Shown: one piece after another, positions 8,960 through 11,253 of the stretch
How positions within the stretch are numbered: the first letter of the stretch is position 1
Layout: each line of letters starts with the position of its first letter
Assembly (NCBI GenBank): GCA_014885115.2
Contig: WKLE02002816.1
Span: 1 to 11,253, forward strand
DNA from: Asterionellopsis glacialis
Taxonomy: Eukaryota > Bacillariophyta > Plagiogrammaphyceae > Rhaphoneidales > Asterionellopsidaceae
DNA: 11,253 bases
Direction of reading: 5' to 3'
Position numbers and translations under genes: made by a program
The notes under the pieces: generated by a model
Seen by the model: the letters and a program-made list of their open reading frames with translations, nothing else
What the model was told of the DNA's origin: nothing
The model's database searches: none

Positions 8960-10735
8960 CATATAATGGTCTTTTTCCGTTTTTTTCTTGATAAATTCTT
9001 GGTACTTATCAATATGTTGTTCCTCTAATTTATTACGCTTGCATGGTGAATTCAAACCAGGGTAAGGCATTTTTGCATGACAAATGTTTCTGTCTCAGTA
9101 TCTGAATCACTCTATTCTTCTTTGGAAATAACAAGGTCTTCTGGTTGTGGTTATTTTATCATTATATCCTCTGTAAATCCCTTGATGGCTTTGACTTCAC
9201 TTTTTTCTTCTTTTTCATCATCTTTATTATTACTGTTGGTGCTTTTCTTCTTATCATTCTTATTTTTTTTAGCATCATCTTTATTTTTCTTAGTGTCATC
9301 AGTTTTCTCTGTTTTGCCATTGTTAGCCAGAGGGTCTAAAACATCACCTTTGGTAGCTCTGCCTGATAGTTCCCCATGTTGTGTAATGTATAAGTCAGAT
9401 GCAGGCTCAGATACACTTGAGTGCTGACATCCATCAAAATTTAAAATGCGTCATCCAATGACTAATCTGAAATCTTCAATGCCTTCTCCAAATAGAGGTG
9501 AATCAGGATGCCCCCAATTCAGTGCACGTAATGCTATTTAAGTCATAATGTGGCACTGATGGACCCCACAACTTGTTCCATCCATTTGTTGTTGTATACA
9601 TCGTGCTGGCACATAACACACATCAACTTTATATTTTTCTTTAATATATTAGCTAATTATAGGTATTGTCTTATCACATTTAGAACGTAGTGTATCAATG
9701 ATTTGATAATCTAATCCATTCTTTCCTTGAAAGACATAAACACCCCACCAATGGGGCTCATTAACACCCTGTAATACAAAGTAGACGGAATCATATCCAT
9801 CTCTCAAGATGGTTTCGAAATTGAGATAACAATTATTAGCCATTGTTTTGCAAATGTTTCCAGACATTGAGTGGAACGATGTTGGTTGTGTTGTGACACT
9901 TGGTGCTTTAGTACTAGCACCCTTTTTTTCAGGTGAGACAGTTAATGCTGATAAGTCAATATATTCTCCAGGAATAGTTGGGGTATCTAATGAATGCCAG
10001 TTAAAAGAGCCTTGGGGGGCCACAAAAAAACACTCTTTTGATATTTCACAATCTGCATTAAGAACAGTACAGTATGCATTCAGTATAGCATCAGAAATAT
10101 ATGTTTTACACCGCAGCAATGTTCCATCAATCAAATGCACGTTTGACAAAAACCAATAATGCTCCAAATTTAATCTATCCCAAAGATACAGCTTTCTTTG
10201 TGTATCCATATCATCCAGGCTCTTCAAAGGATTAATAAAACAAAATAGTTCCAGTGGGCCAATCAATCCTTACAAATCTTTGATTTTCTTCAAAGGAAGC
10301 ATTGTTGTATTTTTCAGAATTGTGACACAGACCTAACACTTTGTTATTTGTAACATCCTTAATTTTATATCCTAAGGGAAAGCCATCTTGTTGCCGTGCT
10401 TGATTCAAAAGTTGGATTTGTTTCATGGACTTCTTGATAAATTTACTGTTATGAAGTTGGTTCAGTTCTAGTTCAAATGCACACCTTTGACAGATAGGAG
10501 TGCGTTGTTCTATCATATTTTGATTTAAATTAATGATCCATTTGCAGCATGCAGGATGAATTTCACAGTTACAATAAAAACACTTCACAACAGCACACAA
10601 ACTGTAAGTTGCTGAATAACAAACTAAGGGCATTTCTTTTGACATAGTAGTGTGCTTCTTTATCAACTTACCCTTCCAGCATTTTGAAGCACTAATTGTA
10701 TCTGGGCAATAGTAGTCCAAACAATCAACAATCAA

Positions 10736-11253
10736 ACACCGGACACCCGCCCGTGAGCATGAGAGTATAAAAGTTGGACAGGCTTAGGCTTTGGGATGCG
10801 CTAAAAAGTGCCTGCTTTTACTAACTCCTATTCCACAACCAACCAAAAAGATAACAAATACAGTAATAGCATATCGACTGTGCTAATAAAATATATCTGC
10901 ACAAACAGAGCTAGACAAATAATATGAAACTTTGATGATTTGCGATGGGCAACAATTCAATTTTGCAGCAGCAACAGCCACTAATTAAAAAACAAGGAAT
11001 ATTACAGGTACTATTGATGGTGTAAATTGTTTGTAGAAAAGACAAAAAAAGATATACTGTGCACTTTCCTCGTGCGCGCAGAGGATTACTCTATGTCATC
11101 AGAAAGGAAGTTCAATCTACTCCGGGGAAAAAGTCTGTCCGTCAGTCAATCAAAAAATTTCGTGTGTCACTGAAATTCTGTCCTCCACCGGCATATTTTC
11201 TTTGGAACTGACATAAAAAATGGTACAGAGTGACATAAAAAATTGTCTACGTC
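10736..11253. other. Right-hand flank, no gene seen
   Basis: I see no gene here. The flank is locally less AT-rich than the transposon sequence (10740-10765 and 11070-11190). It contains a TATAAAAG on the plus strand (10766-10773), an almost palindromic GC-rich CCTC-G-TGCGCGCA-GAGG (11068-11084), an NGTC run (11133-11148) and a tandem TGACATAAAAAAT pair at the very end. It may hold the right terminus of the composite element and the return to host DNA, but I could not match it to an inverted repeat on the left. Confidence 0.4.
11209..11243 (+). repeat. Tandem pair of TGACATAAAAAAT
   Basis: The 13-mer TGACATAAAAAAT occurs at 11209-11221 and again at 11231-11243, a 22-base period. The array may continue past the window edge. 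Confidence 0.6.

Larger units (their letters stand above)
7176..10735 (-). pseudogene. Large PHD + Ulp1-like (C48) protease protein with second cysteine-peptidase-like C-terminus, broken
   Basis: Domains from the N-terminus: a PHD-like finger (C-x7-C-x4-C-x2-C-x4-H-x2-C-x18-C-x2-C, 10481-10621); a Ulp1-like domain with helix YISDAILNAYC (about 10070-10101), His in PHWWG (9751-9753), Asp in IIDTLRS (9694-9696), Gln (9586-9588) and Cys in TSCG (9568-9570). The Q-x5-C spacing is that of Ulp1 proteases, which cut SUMO-type tags. Next come an acidic/Lys-rich linker, a 72-bp intron (8888-8959), a basic coiled coil, an unrecognised conserved-looking segment (8292-8483), 21-residue acidic repeats, and a C-terminal domain with TCVFSS (Cys 7616-7618), KHAVSI (His 7314-7316) and YSN (Asn 7275-7277), ending at TAA 7176-7178. 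In-frame stops lie at 9649-9651, 9538-9540, 9451-9453, 9151-9153, 9112-9114, 8484-8486 and 7236-7238; frame shifts lie near 10250, 9072, 8678, 8305, 7843, 7780 and 7385. The true start is unclear: the frame is open to about 10785, with the first in-frame ATG at 10643-10645. It could be two genes, since an ATG frame begins near 9068. Confidence 0.72.

Noticed and set aside
9077..9427. Plus-strand Ser/Leu/Phe-rich open frame
   Set aside because: Antisense of the charged linker downstream of the Ulp1-like domain.
5458..9653. Reassigned stop codons (an altered genetic code) to explain frames that continue through stops
   Set aside because: All three stop triplets occur in frame in the relics, true gene ends also use TAA, and the helicase exon has none, so ordinary nonsense decay explains it better.
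4137..11253. Terminal inverted repeats and target-site duplications for the hAT or composite element
   Set aside because: By eye only short, weak matches between the 4.1-5.2 kb and 10.74-11.25 kb regions were found, none in a convincing inverted arrangement.
1..11253. tRNA, rRNA or CRISPR arrays
   Set aside because: No cloverleaf with conserved T-loop, no rRNA-like sequence and no regularly spaced identical repeats with unique spacers were seen.

Overview
The window looks like nuclear DNA from a protist-type eukaryote. It is AT-rich, has long A/T homopolymers and no bacterial-style ribosome binding sites, carries a small GT-AG intron (8888-8959), and contains part of a DEAD-box helicase gene plus decayed eukaryotic DNA transposons. 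The particular hAT (DUF659-type) and Mutator-type transposases remind me of families in stramenopile algae such as diatoms. That placement is from memory and is only moderately secure.

Layout. (1) 1 to about 622, minus strand: a cellular gene, a Has1/DDX18-type RNA helicase that runs off the left edge. (2) About 623-1799: no gene; it holds a pair of diverged direct repeats, two matching small hairpins and a polypyrimidine tract. (3) 1800-4136, minus strand: a Mutator-like (MULE) transposase relic with many frameshifts and nonsense codons, whose first catalytic Asp appears to be Asn. (4) 4137-5259: AT-rich spacer without a gene, with a cluster of AGGAATTCCT palindromes just before the next gene. 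(5) 5260-7125, plus strand: a hAT transposase relic with a BED-type zinc finger, a DUF659-like catalytic region and, unusually, a C-terminal PHD-like finger where the dimerisation domain would be expected. (6) 7176-10735, minus strand: a broken gene for a large protein with a PHD-like finger, a Ulp1 (C48) SUMO-protease-like domain with a full His-Asp-Gln-Cys set, a basic coiled-coil region, 21-residue acidic repeats, and a C-terminal domain with a Cys...His...Asn pattern suggestive of a second, papain-like cysteine peptidase fold. (7) 10736-11253: no gene.

The most interesting reading is that parts 5 and 6 form one composite element. The two genes converge with only 50 bp between their stops, which leaves no room for a hAT terminus, and both encode PHD-like fingers. 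The element would then pair a transposase with a chromatin-reading, double-peptidase partner. A competing reading is that the protease gene belongs to the MULE on the same strand, as in the known Ulp1-carrying plant MULEs, and that the hAT is nested between them. I could not find convincing terminal inverted repeats for either model.

Every transposon gene is broken. Several frame breaks fall at A or T homopolymers, so assembly error could explain some of them. The in-frame stop codons are not explained that way, and they use all three stop triplets.
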